Assembly: GCA_002429615.1 (NCBI GenBank)
Contig: DJAN01000015.1
Span: 1 to 8,555 of the forward strand
Direction of reading: 5' to 3'
Source of the DNA: Lysobacteraceae bacterium UBA6001
GTDB taxonomy: Bacteria; Pseudomonadota; Gammaproteobacteria; Xanthomonadales; Xanthomonadaceae
DNA: 8,555 nt
Shown piece by piece: positions 1-6,502 of this stretch. The position numbers and the translations under genes were made by a program. The notes under the pieces were generated by a model that searched no databases, was not told where the DNA came from, and saw only the letters and a list, made by a program, of their open reading frames with translations. Numbering within the stretch: position 1 is the first letter of the stretch; each line of letters starts with the position of its first letter.

Positions 1-263
1 TAGTCGATGCCGAGCTGGCGCAGCGTCTGCGTGCGCGTGCTGGCGTTGGCCGGCAACGCGGCGGGCGCATCCGGCGTGCCGGTAACGGCCGGCACGGCCT
101 GCGCATCCTGCGCGGTGGCAGGGTCCTGGGCGGGGGCGGGCGTCGGCGCGGGCTGCGCGCAGGCCAGGCCCGCCGCCACGGTCAACAGGCAGGCAGCGGT
201 GGCGGATACGAGTCGCATCGGGATCATCTTGGTCAATGAAAGGGGAGCGAGAGGGGCGCGCAT
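1..263 (-). CDS. bcsB: Cellulose synthase subunit BcsB, N-terminal part (3' end outside window)
   Basis: BcsB is the periplasmic, membrane-anchored partner of BcsA that guides the growing glucan through the periplasm. Only about 87 residues are visible. They comprise a basic n-region, a hydrophobic signal-peptide core (SATAACLLTVAAGLA) with a likely cleavage site after ACA, and a long Pro/Ala-rich linker. The segment TLRQLGID at the window edge looks like the start of the first BcsB carbohydrate-binding domain. The identification rests largely on position directly after bcsA plus this signal-peptide and linker layout. Four in-frame ATGs exist, at 269, 263, 227 and 218. I chose 263 because a GAGGG ribosome site (273-277) lies 9 bases upstream. 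The ATG at 269 overlaps the bcsA stop as ATGA but sits only 3 bases from that site. The 218 start would give the most standard signal peptide. Either upstream start implies translational coupling to bcsA. Confidence 0.82.
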   Translation of the reverse strand, partial: MRAPLAPLSLTKMIPMRLVSATAACLLTVAAGLACAQPAPTPAPAQDPATAQDAQAVPAVTGTPDAPAALPANASTRTQTLRQLGID

Positions 264-265
264 GC

Positions 266-2410
266 TCATGCGCCCTCTTCGTGGCCGACCGGGCGGAAGC
301 CCCGGCGCAGGCTGTTGAGACTGTGCTCGCCGAGCTTGCGGAAGCCGCGCATGCTGGCACCGAGCACCTGGCCGACCGAGCGCAGGAAGGAATCGCGATC
401 GTGCTGGCCCCACTGGCCCAGCCACAGGTCCGCGCGCGCGAAGGTGCACGCGACCAGCCAGCGCTCCTGCTCCAGATCCATCTCGACGAATTCGATGCTG
501 ATCTGGCCGTCGCGGTCATGCCGCACCACCGCCGGCAGCGGTTGCTCCACGCCGCGATGGCGCAGGCCGATCTGCACTTCCTGGCCGGGCTCGATCGGCT
601 GCGGCTGATCCAGCCGGATCGCCATGCCACCGGTGGAGAAATTGACCGTGCGTCCCTGCAGCAGCGTGCCATCGGACAGACGCACGCTCACCGGGGCGTC
701 CAGCGGCACGCGGTGCGAGCGGCGCACCTGGCGGCTTTCGCTCGCGGTGGCGATCGTCGCGCCCAGCAGCAGCATGTTGTAGACGGTCCAGCCCAGGTTG
801 AACCAGATCGTATGCAGCTCACCGGTGTCCTGGGCAAAGCTCCAGCGCATGATGCCGGCGACGATGCCGGCCAGGTTCAGCACCAGCAGGAACAGGTAGG
901 GCTTGGCGATCTGCGAGTCGAAGTACCCGCGCTGCACCAGGCCACCCTTCGGCGTCACGTTGAACTTGCCGAGCTTCGGGTTGATGAACGAGACCAGGGT
1001 CGGACGCAGGATGTACCACGCCAGCGTCGTCTCGTAGACCTCGTTCCACAGCAGGTGGCGATACTTGCCCTGCACGCGGATGTTGGTGAGGTTGGCCTGG
1101 AAGATATGCGGCAGCGCGTAGGCCAGGATCATCAGCGCCGAGGCGTGGATGACGTGCGCGCCGAAGAACAGGAAGGCCAGCGGCGCGGTCAGGTAGATGA
1201 TGCGCGGCAGTCCATAGAAGAAGTGCAGCATCGCGTTGGCGTAACAGAGCCGCTGCGAGATGCGCAGCCCCTTGCCGAACAGCGGATTGTCCAGGCGGGC
1301 GATCTGCGCCATGCCGCGTGCCCAGCGGATGCGCTGGGCGACGTGGCCCGACAGGCTCTCGGTGGCCAGGCCGGCGGCCTGCGGGATCGCCAGGTAGGCG
1401 CTGCGATAGCCCTTGCGGTGCAGCTTCAACGCGGTGTGCGCGTCCTCGGTCACCGTTTCCACCGCCACGCCACCGATCTCGTCCAGCGGCCCGCGCTTGA
1501 TCACCGTGCACGAGCCACAGAAGAACGTGGCATCCCACTGGTCGTTGCCGTCCTGCAGCAGGCCGTAGAACAGCTCGCCTTCGTTGGGCACCTTGCCGTG
1601 CGTGCCCAGGTTGCGCTCGAACGGGTCGGCGGAGAAGAAATAGTGCGGGGTCTGCACCACCGCCAGCTTCGGGTCGCGCAGGAACCAGCCCATCGCCACC
1701 TGCAGGAAGGAACGCGTGGGAATGTGGTCGCAGTCGAAGATGGCGACGTATTCGCCCTTGGCCTTCTTCAGCGCGGCATTGATGTTGCCGGCCTTGGCGT
1801 GGAAGTTGTTGGTGCGGGTGACGTAATGCACGCCCACCGCTTCGCAGAACTCGCGGAACTCCGGCCGGCGGCCGTCGTCGAGCACATGCACGTTGATCTT
1901 GTCGGACGGCCAGTCCATCACGGTGGCGGCCAGCACGGTCGTGCGCACCACCGAGAGCGGCTCGTTGTAGGTCGGGATGAACACGTCCACGGTCGGCCAC
2001 TCGCGCTGGTCCGCGGGCAGCGGCACCGGCTTGCGGTTCAACGGCCACAGCACCTGGAAGAAGCCCAGGATCAGGATCACGAAGGCGTACAGCTCCGCCC
2101 CCACCAGGCCCAGGCCCAGTACCAGGTCGACCACGCCACCGACGCCCATGGTCTCGGTCAGGCGCCACCACATGTAGCGCGAGGACACCGCCAGCGACAG
2201 GCCCATCATCAGCAGCACGACCACGCGGCCACCCCGTCGGCGCAGGAACAGCGCCACGAGGAACAGCACCGCGGAGAAGATCATCTGCTGGGCGACATCC
2301 ATCGGCACGGCGACCACGAACACCAGCAGCAGCGCGCCCAACAGCCAGAGAGTCCAGGTCGCAAGCCTGGGCAGCAGCGTGCCGGGACGCGGCGCGGTGG
2401 CGATACTCAT
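266..2410 (-). CDS. bcsA: Cellulose synthase catalytic subunit BcsA (UDP-forming, with PilZ domain)
   Basis: This inner-membrane GT2 synthase polymerises glucose from UDP-glucose into beta-1,4-glucan and threads it through its own channel (EC 2.4.1.12). The protein has 714 residues from the ATG at 2410. Hydrophobic segments lie at about 17-36, 43-57, 63-76 and 97-122. The GT domain at about 138-370 contains VLDD (D178, D179), FDCDH (226-228), the FFCGS motif (296-300), TED (321-323, the catalytic base) and QRIRW (359-363). Further membrane segments lie at about 395-440, 503-522 and 535-557. A PilZ domain follows, with RxxxR (563-567) and NxSxxG (590-595), the c-di-GMP binding signature, so activation by c-di-GMP is expected. 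The tail after about residue 657 is basic and probably helical. All key residues are present. The protein is shorter than the enteric BcsA (about 870 aa) and close to compact forms. A TTG codon at 2413 is in frame, but the AAGGA site 7 bases before the ATG favours 2410. Confidence 0.97.
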   Translation of the reverse strand: MSIATAPRPGTLLPRLATWTLWLLGALLLVFVVAVPMDVAQQMIFSAVLFLVALFLRRRGGRVVVLLMMGLSLAVSSRYMWWRLTETMGVGGVVDLVLGLGLVGAELYAFVILILGFFQVLWPLNRKPVPLPADQREWPTVDVFIPTYNEPLSVVRTTVLAATVMDWPSDKINVHVLDDGRRPEFREFCEAVGVHYVTRTNNFHAKAGNINAALKKAKGEYVAIFDCDHIPTRSFLQVAMGWFLRDPKLAVVQTPHYFFSADPFERNLGTHGKVPNEGELFYGLLQDGNDQWDATFFCGSCTVIKRGPLDEIGGVAVETVTEDAHTALKLHRKGYRSAYLAIPQAAGLATESLSGHVAQRIRWARGMAQIARLDNPLFGKGLRISQRLCYANAMLHFFYGLPRIIYLTAPLAFLFFGAHVIHASALMILAYALPHIFQANLTNIRVQGKYRHLLWNEVYETTLAWYILRPTLVSFINPKLGKFNVTPKGGLVQRGYFDSQIAKPYLFLLVLNLAGIVAGIMRWSFAQDTGELHTIWFNLGWTVYNMLLLGATIATASESRQVRRSHRVPLDAPVSVRLSDGTLLQGRTVNFSTGGMAIRLDQPQPIEPGQEVQIGLRHRGVEQPLPAVVRHDRDGQISIEFVEMDLEQERWLVACTFARADLWLGQWGQHDRDSFLRSVGQVLGASMRGFRKLGEHSLNSLRRGFRPVGHEEGA

Positions 2411-2417
2411 CAAGTCT

Positions 2418-2422
2418 TCCTT
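2418..2422 (-). promoter_or_regulatory. Ribosome binding site of bcsA, deciding the start codon
   Basis: On the minus strand AAGGA lies 7 bases before the ATG at 2410 and only 4 bases before the in-frame TTG at 2413. This is a strong Shine-Dalgarno sequence at ideal spacing, and it supports a 714-residue BcsA starting MSIATAP. Confidence 0.7.
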
Positions 2423-2493
2423 CTGACAGTTGCCGTGACGCGCCCCCGCGTCGATTCTTCAGTTCCAGCCGGACGATTGTCCAGCCTGCCGCC

Positions 2494-2895
2494 TCAGCGG
2501 CCGAACATGCGCCGCAGCGGACCGGCAGCCGCTGGCGCGGCATCGGCCTGTAGCAGACGCTGGAACAGCTGGTCCAGCGCGTTCACCGGCGCCCCCGCCG
2601 GACGTTCCACCGATGCCTGCGGCACCGGTTCGGCACGCAGCGGCCGGATCGACGCCAGGATCGGCGGCGACGGCGGCGGCACCGGCAGCGCGGGCGGTTC
2701 GATCACGGCGCCGGCAGGGATCGCCTGCACCTCCGCCACGACAACCGGCTCCGACACCACCGCCGCTTCGCGCGTCGGCAGCCTGCCGGGCACGAAATCA
2801 CGATATTCGTCGGCCCCCTTGCTGCCCAGGCGGGCAAACAGGCGGTCGACGTCGTCGTAAGCCTCTTCCTGCGCGTGCTTGTTCTTGTCGTTCAT
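2494..2895 (-). CDS. bcsP: BcsP-like cellulose biosynthesis accessory protein (proline-rich)
   Basis: A 133-residue soluble protein with no signal peptide or membrane segment. The N-terminal module DDVDRLFARLG (14-24) followed by EYRDF (30-34) matches the short D-x-x-x-L-F-x-x-x-G ... Y motif of the BcsP/BcsR family of cellulose accessory proteins. The middle (about 45-104) is rich in Pro, Ala and Val, and probably disordered. The C-terminus has two short amphipathic motifs, NALDQLFQRL (105-114) and PLRRMFGR (126-133). They look like the docking motifs found in proline-rich Bcs accessory proteins such as BcsO, BcsP and BcsH. Family members help assemble or position the synthase, often with BcsD or BcsQ. 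The gene starts 28 bases after bcsD and ends 83 bases before bcsA. A GGGGG stretch upstream of the ATG serves as ribosome site. The family call comes from motif recall, and the exact role is inferred. Confidence 0.75.
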   Translation of the reverse strand: MNDKNKHAQEEAYDDVDRLFARLGSKGADEYRDFVPGRLPTREAAVVSEPVVVAEVQAIPAGAVIEPPALPVPPPSPPILASIRPLRAEPVPQASVERPAGAPVNALDQLFQRLLQADAAPAAAGPLRRMFGR

Positions 2896-2923
2896 ATTGC
2901 CCCCAAGAATGTATACAAGGTGC

Positions 2924-3379
2924 CTACACCGCCCGCGCCAGCCGCAGCCTGCGCAGATCCGGTGCCGGCGGCCGTTCGGCGTTCACCGCCAACCCCGCCA
3001 GCATTCCCAACTGCTGGAACCAGCCTTCATAGACCCCCGCCAGAAAGCCGTCGCCCCAGTCCATCCCCGACAACGCGACAGCCAGCGGCGCGGCGGCATG
3101 GTGGATCTCCACGCTGCCTGCCTGCTCTTCCATGCGGCACTGGCCCCACTCCAGCTCGGCCCAGATCCGGTTCGCCGCGACCTCCACCTCGGCCAGGGCG
3201 ACACACTCCCCGATCGGATGGCGCTGGGCAAAGCGGCGCCCGATGCGGGCCATCAGCGTGGCCAGCTCGTGCTCGGGCAGTTCGGCGGCGAACTCCTCGG
3301 CCAGCGCGCGGACGAAACCGAGCCACTGACGGGAACAGCCGCGGGCGCGAAACAGCGTTGAAGGATCGAACGAAGTCAT
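2924..3379 (-). CDS. bcsD: Cellulose synthase operon protein BcsD
   Basis: The protein has 151 residues from the ATG at 3379, close to the roughly 156 aa of the Komagataeibacter BcsD (AxCeSD). It is largely helical, with no signal peptide or membrane segment. Recognisable features are FVRALAEEFAAELPEHEL (22-39), the GECVALAEVEVAANRIWAEL stretch (57-76), and the C-terminal WGDGFLAGVYEGWFQQLG (108-125), which resembles the conserved E-G-x-x-x-x-W-x-x-x-G end of the family. In Komagataeibacter, BcsD forms octameric rings that stack into a scaffold. The scaffold aligns synthase complexes so that glucan chains bundle into crystalline ribbons. An upstream extension in the same frame to 3478 lacks family similarity and runs through the predicted sigma-54 promoter, so I reject it. 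The ribosome site (CAGG) is weak. BcsD is the first gene of the bcs operon here, rather than the last as in Komagataeibacter. Confidence 0.85.
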   Translation of the reverse strand: MTSFDPSTLFRARGCSRQWLGFVRALAEEFAAELPEHELATLMARIGRRFAQRHPIGECVALAEVEVAANRIWAELEWGQCRMEEQAGSVEIHHAAAPLAVALSGMDWGDGFLAGVYEGWFQQLGMLAGLAVNAERPPAPDLRRLRLARAV

Positions 3380-3405
3380 GCCTGAACCGTGCTGCGTGGG
3401 GGTGC

Positions 3406-3426
3406 ACCGGGCATCATGCCCCCGGT
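3406..3426 (-). other. Hairpin in the predicted bcsD leader RNA
   Basis: Minus strand ACCG-GG-GGC-ATGAT-GCC-CGGT can fold into a 7-bp stem with a 2-base GG bulge and a 5-base loop. It begins about 4 bases after the transcription start predicted from the sigma-54 box, and 26 bases before the bcsD ATG. An 8-base palindrome GGTGCACC (3401-3408) overlaps its 3' arm. It could stabilise the 5' end or serve as a binding site. No function is proven, and no T-run follows, so it is not an intrinsic terminator. Confidence 0.4.
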
Positions 3427-3439
3427 ACAGGTCAAACAT

Positions 3440-3457
3440 ATGCAAGCGCGGTGCCAA
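3440..3457 (-). promoter_or_regulatory. Sigma-54 (RpoN) promoter for the bcs operon
   Basis: Minus strand reads TTGGCAC-CGCGC-TTGCAT. The sigma-54 consensus is YTGGCACG-N4-TTGCW. Here the -24 element TGGCAC and the -12 element TTGCA are intact and the spacing is exact; only the G after TGGCAC is replaced by C. The C at 3442 would be -12, placing the transcription start near 3430, about 51 bases before the bcsD ATG. RpoN promoters need an AAA+ activator, and FleQ-type regulators control polysaccharide genes in related bacteria. The identity of the activator here is inference. Confidence 0.75.
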
Positions 3458-3466
3458 ACACGACGC

Positions 3467-3490
3467 TGTGCAGTGCACAATTGAGAATTG
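3467..3490. promoter_or_regulatory. Two overlapping palindromes upstream of the bcs promoter
   Basis: TGTGCA-G-TGCACA (3467-3479) is a perfect 6-bp inverted repeat around one base. CAATT-GAG-AATTG (3478-3490) is a perfect 5-bp inverted repeat sharing its first two bases with the former. Measured from the predicted start at about 3430 they span roughly -37 to -60, directly behind the sigma-54 box. They are candidate sites for a dimeric regulator such as a FleQ-type or CRP/Clp-type protein. Neither is a clean match to a consensus I can state with confidence. Confidence 0.45.
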
Positions 3491-3565
3491 GATCGCACTT
3501 TACCCGAATGCGATGCGAAAAATCACCTTGATCCGCCGCCGTGCGGCAAAAACCGCCCCACAGCG

Positions 3566-4750
3566 TCACCCCTCGTCGGCCGGCTCCTCGACCTCGAAGA
3601 CCTGTCGCAGATAGCGCAGGTAGCCCGGGTCGTCGCACATGCTCTTGCCGGGTGAATCGCTCAGTTTGGCCACCGGTTGACCGTTGCAGCGGACCATCTT
3701 GATGACGATCTGCAGGGGCTCCGGGCCCAGGTCGTTGGTCAGATGGGTCCCCACCCCGAACGACAGCCGGCAGCGTCCCTTGAAGTGATCGAACAGGCCC
3801 ATGACCTTTTCGATGTTCAGGCCATCGCTGAACACCAGGACCTTGCTGCGCGGGTCGACCCGGTGCTGCTGCAGGTGGTCCAGGATCCGCTCGCCCCATA
3901 CGAAGGGGTCGCCGGAGTCGTGCCGCATGCCATCGAAGAGCTTGCAGAAGTACAGGTCGAAGTCGCGCAGGAAGGCGTCCAGCCCGACCACGTCGGACAG
4001 CGCGATGCCCAGGTCGCCACGGTATTCGCGCGCCCAGGACTCCAGCGCCGCCACCTGCGAGTCGCGCAGGCGCGGCCCCAGGGCCTGGAAGGCCTGCAGG
4101 TACTCGTGGGCCATGGTGCCCAGCGGGGTCATGCCATAGCGGCGGGCAAAGTAGACGTTGCTGGTGCCGACGAAACGCTCCCCCCAACCCTCGCGCAGCA
4201 TCGGCAGCAGTTCCCCGTGCCATTGCCGCGAATAGCGCCGGCGGGTGCCGTAGTCGGCAATCCGGCAGTCCTCGTAGCCCGGCGCCGCCAGCCGCGCGAT
4301 CTTCGCCTGCAGGCGTCGCCGCCCCTCCTCGAAGTCGGAACGGCTGGTGTTGCGGAACCAGACCTCGTTGATGATCGCCAGCAGCGGCACCTCGAACAGG
4401 ATCGTATGCAGCCAGGGGCCGCGGATGATCAGCTCGATCTCGCCGGGGACGCTGGCCGAGGGACGAAGGGTCAGGTACTTGCGGTCGAGATGAAACAGGC
4501 CGAGGAAGTCGACGAAATCCGCCTTCACGAAACGCATCGCGCGCATGTAGGCCAGCTCGTCGGGCTGGAAGCGCAGCTCGCACAGCAGGTCGATCTCGGT
4601 CGATATCTCGTCGATGAACTGCGCCAGATCGATGCCCGGCGTGCGGCATTTGAAGCGGTACTCGACCTGCGCGCCGGGGTGCTGGTGCAGCACCGCCTGC
4701 ATCATGGTGAATTTGTACAGGTCGGTGTCGAGCAGCGAGGTGATGATCAT
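3566..4750 (-). CDS. pncB: Nicotinate phosphoribosyltransferase
   Basis: This cytosolic enzyme of NAD salvage (Preiss-Handler pathway) joins nicotinate and PRPP to give nicotinate mononucleotide, usually driven by ATP (EC 6.3.4.21). The protein has 394 residues, against about 400 in Escherichia coli PncB. Family motifs are visible in order: [15 protein letters not shown] (6-20), [15 protein letters not shown] (129-143), DYGTRRRYS (166-174), [22 protein letters not shown] (195-216), RHDSGDP (276-282), FSDGLN (307-312) and FGVGT (331-335). H215 in GTMAHE is the position of the histidine that is phosphorylated during ATP hydrolysis. The ATG at 4750 is the first start that gives the conserved N-terminus. 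No clear Shine-Dalgarno precedes it. It lies 55 bases after the glycosyltransferase gene and 186 bases before bcsD on the same strand, so it may be read from the upstream operon or from its own weak promoter. It has no obvious link to cellulose or secretion. Confidence 0.97.
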   Translation of the reverse strand: MIITSLLDTDLYKFTMMQAVLHQHPGAQVEYRFKCRTPGIDLAQFIDEISTEIDLLCELRFQPDELAYMRAMRFVKADFVDFLGLFHLDRKYLTLRPSASVPGEIELIIRGPWLHTILFEVPLLAIINEVWFRNTSRSDFEEGRRRLQAKIARLAAPGYEDCRIADYGTRRRYSRQWHGELLPMLREGWGERFVGTSNVYFARRYGMTPLGTMAHEYLQAFQALGPRLRDSQVAALESWAREYRGDLGIALSDVVGLDAFLRDFDLYFCKLFDGMRHDSGDPFVWGERILDHLQQHRVDPRSKVLVFSDGLNIEKVMGLFDHFKGRCRLSFGVGTHLTNDLGPEPLQIVIKMVRCNGQPVAKLSDSPGKSMCDDPGYLRYLRQVFEVEEPADEG

Positions 4751-4766
4751 GGGTCGATTATGGACC

Positions 4767-4784
4767 GGCACGCCCGCGCGTGCC
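4767..4784. other. Perfect inverted repeat between the GT2 gene and pncB
   Basis: GGCACGC-CCGC-GCGTGCC forms a 7-bp perfect stem with a 4-base loop inside the 55-base gap. No T-run follows in the direction of transcription, so a standard intrinsic terminator is unlikely. It could be an operator for pncB or a processing site. A CATAAT sequence (4758-4763, minus strand) between it and the pncB start resembles a -10 box, but no good -35 lies at the right distance. Confidence 0.35.
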
Positions 4785-4805
4785 TGCTGCCCGGCCCGGC
4801 CATGC

Positions 4806-5648
4806 CTAGCCCATCCGCCGCAACAGGCGCGGCACCTGTGCCGCCGCGTGCGCCCATATCGCGAACCAGACGCCGGCCCGGACCAGCCAACCGCGCTGCG
4901 GCGCCTCGAACTTGCTGAAGTAGCGCCACAGCCCGCGATGCTTGTGCCATTCGACGAAGAACGGCCGTGAGCGGCTGGAGACGCCGCGCAGGTGGACGAC
5001 GCGCAGATCGTTCGCCACGCCGACGAACGCACCGGCCTGGCGCGCGCGCCGACACAGGTCGAGGTCTTCTGCATGCAGGCGATAGCCCGCATCCCAGCCG
5101 CCGATGCCCTCGAACAAGCTGCGCGGCAGCAGCATCAGCGCGCCGGAAATCGCCTCCACCCGCTGCAGCGGCTGCGAGGGATCGACCGGCACCGCCAACT
5201 GCGCGCCGCGTCGTGGCGCGCGCAGCATCGCGGCGAAATCCGGATCGCGCCGTCGCACCGCCCCATCGGGCTCGCCGTGCTCATCCACCTGCTCCACGCC
5301 CAGCAGCGCGGGCTGGGAGAGCCGCTCGGCACGCTGGCGCAACTGCGTCAGCGTATCGGCCGCGACCATCAGGTCCGGGTTGATGAACACCAACCACGGT
5401 GCCTGCGAATCGGCCGCGCCCTGGTTGCAGGCGGTGGCGAAGCCGGGGTTGTCCGGATTGGCGATGAAATGCACGCGCGTGTCTTCGATCGCATGCCGTT
5501 GCACCACGCTGAGCGTGTCGTCATCCGAATCGTTGTCGACCACCCGGATCTCGGCCACGTCGCTGGCGGCGCGCAGGCATGCCAGGCACTCGTCGATCGT
5601 GGCCGCGCTGCGGTAGGTCACCACCACCGCGGCGATGGCTGCACTCAT
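4806..5648 (-). CDS. Glycosyltransferase family 2 (rhamnosyltransferase/WbbL-like)
   Basis: The protein has 280 residues and a GT-A fold layout. VVVTYRS (8-14) opens the nucleotide-binding half. [10 protein letters not shown] (36-45) gives the uridine-binding aspartates. [11 protein letters not shown] (67-77) matches the N-x-G-F-x-x-x-x-N-x-G motif of rhamnosyltransferase-like GT2 enzymes. FINPDL (88-93) stands at the metal-binding DXD position. [20 protein letters not shown] (167-186) and [15 protein letters not shown] (192-206) supply the acceptor-side ED motif, and H219 follows. A hydrophobic stretch at about 254-272 near the C-terminus may associate with the membrane. The expected role is transfer of a sugar from a nucleotide donor to a lipid-linked or polysaccharide acceptor; the sugar is unknown. 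The start ATG overlaps the upstream stop as ATGA and has a GGGGAG ribosome site 5 bases away, so it is coupled to the preceding gene. Confidence 0.92.
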   Translation of the reverse strand: MSAAIAAVVVTYRSAATIDECLACLRAASDVAEIRVVDNDSDDDTLSVVQRHAIEDTRVHFIANPDNPGFATACNQGAADSQAPWLVFINPDLMVAADTLTQLRQRAERLSQPALLGVEQVDEHGEPDGAVRRRDPDFAAMLRAPRRGAQLAVPVDPSQPLQRVEAISGALMLLPRSLFEGIGGWDAGYRLHAEDLDLCRRARQAGAFVGVANDLRVVHLRGVSSRSRPFFVEWHKHRGLWRYFSKFEAPQRGWLVRAGVWFAIWAHAAAQVPRLLRRMG

Positions 5649-6502
5649 TCGGTCTCCCCTTCAACTGTTCCGAACAGCTCGCGCTGCGGCATCGCCACCG
5701 GCGTGGCGTCGTAGACCTGCTGCAACTGGATACGCAGATCGGCCAGCGGATCGCCCATCAGGAAGCCCGCCAGGCGCGAATGCCAGGCAGGCCAACGCGT
5801 GGCCAGCGCATCCATGTCGCCATCCGCCGGCACGCCCTCTTCGGCGCGGGCCACGAAGGCGGTCTCGCACAGCACGTTGCGCCACCCGAGCCCCGCCATG
5901 CGCAAGCTCAGGTCGATCAGCGCCGCATACCACGCCCCATAGCTACTGGCATCCAACCCACCTGCGCGTTGGCGCGCGCTACCGCGCAGCGCCACCGCAT
6001 GGCAGATCGCCGCGGGCAGTTCCGGGTGCAGCGGCGGCAGGGCGGCGCACGCCGCCGCCAGGCGCTCATCGTCATCGGGCAGCGGATTGATCTCGCCCAG
6101 GCGCGGCCACGCTGCGGCTTCGCCGGCATTGCTCCATGGCGTGGCGCTGGCGATCGCGGCATCGCGCGCGAAGCACGCACCGAGCTGGCGCAGCCAGCCC
6201 GGCAACGGCCGCGCCTGCGACGACAGCACCACCACGTCGGCGTTGCCGCAGGCGCGCAGCATTTCGTCCAGATGCGCCACCTCGCCGATCGGCCGTTCGC
6301 GGCGGGTGTAGTCGGCCTGCAGGCGCGTGCGCGCCAGCCAGCCTTCGATCACCGCCACGCCTCGCGGACCGGCCTGGGCGTCGTCGGCCAGCCACACCGG
6401 CGTGCCGGCGGGCGTGCCCACCTCGAGCGCACCGAGGCAGGCGTCCAGCGCGCGGTCGTCGGTGCCGACCGGCAGCAGGACGATGGGCAGGGCCGCACTC
6501 AT
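5645..6502 (-). CDS. Degenerate GT2-like glycosyltransferase-family protein
   Basis: The protein has 285 residues. The order of segments follows GT2 proteins: a hydrophobic first strand LPIVLLPVG (5-13), NADVVVLSSQARPLPGWLRQL (87-107), where active relatives read roughly LNSDTxVPPGWL, ATPWSNAGE (120-128), matching the TPxSN motif, then AICHAVALRG (165-174), GGLDASSYG (181-189) and IDLSLRMAGLGWRNVLC (196-212). The metal-binding DXD is replaced by SSQA (94-97). The acidic EEND/EED acceptor motif has become AALID (193-197). The final histidine motif is lost (FVARAEEG, 216-223). It may be a pseudoenzyme that partners the next glycosyltransferase, or a diverged enzyme with relocated residues. Its ATG overlaps the secretin stop as ATGA and has no visible Shine-Dalgarno, so translation probably depends on reinitiation. 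Its stop overlaps the next start the same way. Confidence 0.75.
   Translation of the reverse strand: MSAALPIVLLPVGTDDRALDACLGALEVGTPAGTPVWLADDAQAGPRGVAVIEGWLARTRLQADYTRRERPIGEVAHLDEMLRACGNADVVVLSSQARPLPGWLRQLGACFARDAAIASATPWSNAGEAAAWPRLGEINPLPDDDERLAAACAALPPLHPELPAAICHAVALRGSARQRAGGLDASSYGAWYAALIDLSLRMAGLGWRNVLCETAFVARAEEGVPADGDMDALATRWPAWHSRLAGFLMGDPLADLRIQLQQVYDATPVAMPQRELFGTVEGETE

Noticed and set aside
236..2860. Very long open frame on the plus strand opposite bcsA and the bcsP-like gene (874 codons)
   Set aside because: Its translation is dominated by Arg, Ala, His and Gln with no domain or membrane pattern, as expected from the complement of a GC-rich gene with strong third-position bias. 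The minus-strand frame encodes a complete BcsA.
3380..3478. N-terminal extension of BcsD to an upstream in-frame start at 3478
   Set aside because: It would run through the sigma-54 promoter and leader hairpin, and the added 33 residues are Cys/His-rich and unlike the family. The start at 3379 gives a normal BcsD length.
3541..3561. Possible terminator after pncB (GCGG-CAAAAA-CCGC)
   Set aside because: The stem is only 4 bp, and the T-run lies in the loop rather than after the stem on the minus strand, so it does not qualify as an intrinsic terminator.
3677..4918. Open frame of 413 codons on the plus strand opposite pncB
   Set aside because: It is an antisense shadow of the GC-rich pncB gene, with no recognisable motif and unusual His/Gln/Arg content, and it extends into the neighbouring gene.
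4751..5092. Upstream extension of the pncB frame through the gap into the GT2 gene
   Set aside because: The extra residues are Arg/Ser/Ala-rich and antisense-like, while the conserved PncB N-terminus begins exactly at the ATG at 4750.
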